Below, one piece after another: positions 5,797 through 5,963 of a stretch of DNA of 5,963 nucleotides. The stretch covers positions 1-5,963 of the forward strand of contig DATCOZ010000308.1 of the NCBI GenBank assembly GCA_036564345.1. Reading direction: 5' to 3'. The translations under genes were made by a program, and so were the position numbers. How positions within the stretch are numbered: position 1 is the first letter of the stretch; the number at the start of each line of letters is the position of its first letter. The notes beneath the pieces are model-generated. The model made no database searches. It was not told where the DNA came from and saw only the letters and a list, made by a program, of their open reading frames with translations. This DNA is from UBA6019 sp036564345 (GTDB lineage: Bacteria; Chloroflexota; Dormibacteria; Dormibacterales; Dormibacteraceae).

Positions 5797-5810
5797 CATG
5801 AATGACGCTT

Positions 5811-5963
5811 CTATGTCATGTCAAGTCGCTGAAGGAGCTTGAAGAAGCGGCGGGCGAGGTAGCGCTTTAGGCAGCGGCGAATTTCTCGAGGTGACTTGCC
5901 CTCCGCAGTTCGGCGAGCGATGTACTGCCGAGTGGCTGGGTCGACACGGCCGCGAGTGAGTGC
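5811..5963 (-). CDS. IS110-family-type transposase, C-terminal fragment running off the window
   Basis: Reading the minus strand from the right edge gives 50 residues to a TAG at 5811-5813, including VDPATRQYIARRTAEGKSPR and IRRCLKRYLARRFFKLL. From memory this matches the conserved C-terminal end of IS110/IS116/IS902-type transposases common in actinobacteria, with D-P-x-T-x-x-Y, R-R-T-x-E-G-K-S and C-L-K-R-Y-x-A-R. The rest of the gene, including the DEDD catalytic domain, lies outside the window, so it may be intact or a remnant. By hand count about 18 of 50 codons end in A or T, against about 1 in the last ~65 codons of deoC, which fits recent acquisition. Only 81 bp separate its stop from the deoC ATG, so any element end must fall there. 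Subgroup assignment is uncertain. Confidence 0.7.
   Translation of the reverse strand, partial: ALTRGRVDPATRQYIARRTAEGKSPREIRRCLKRYLARRFFKLLQRLDMT

Overview
The window is high-GC bacterial DNA (roughly two-thirds G+C by eye, with third codon positions almost all G or C in the resident genes). Gene content and style fit an actinobacterium-like lineage (Actinomycetota such as Thermoleophilia) or a neighbouring high-GC terrestrial phylum. There is no rRNA or other marker that would settle this. It looks like ordinary chromosome with one mobile-element scar at the right edge.

Left part (1-1114, plus strand): a PlsC-type lysophospholipid acyltransferase, possibly cut by the window edge, followed by a stand-alone translation initiation factor IF-1 gene outside the usual ribosomal-protein setting. 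A 93-bp palindromic element (1137-1229) with perfect 22-bp outer arms and two nested hairpins fills the gap to the next gene, which converges on it.

Middle (1251-2451): a VOC-superfamily protein (minus) and a YiiX/YebB-like permuted NlpC/P60 cysteine hydrolase (plus) diverge from a gap of only 23 bp. The hydrolase then converges on a small CGDC glutaredoxin-like gene (minus), and the two stop codons overlap.

Right part (2501-5729, minus strand): a compact cluster transcribed as deoC, then a complete aldehyde dehydrogenase, then a C-terminally truncated, catalytically dead ALDH-like protein. The gaps are 9 bp and 1 bp, and the glutaredoxin-like gene follows 49 bp downstream. The likely biochemistry is cleavage of 2-deoxyribose-5-phosphate to glyceraldehyde-3-phosphate and acetaldehyde, with the ALDH oxidising the aldehyde. 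The active ALDH plus an adjacent dead half-ALDH resembles the two-domain ALDH16 architecture split into two genes, and is the most interesting point in the window.

Upstream of deoC lies a structured leader (a 44-nt nested hairpin at 5753-5796). Beyond it, running off the right edge, is the C-terminal end of an IS110-type transposase on the minus strand whose codon use is clearly unlike its neighbours. No CRISPR array, tRNA or rRNA was seen, and no gene-free stretch exceeds 300 bases.
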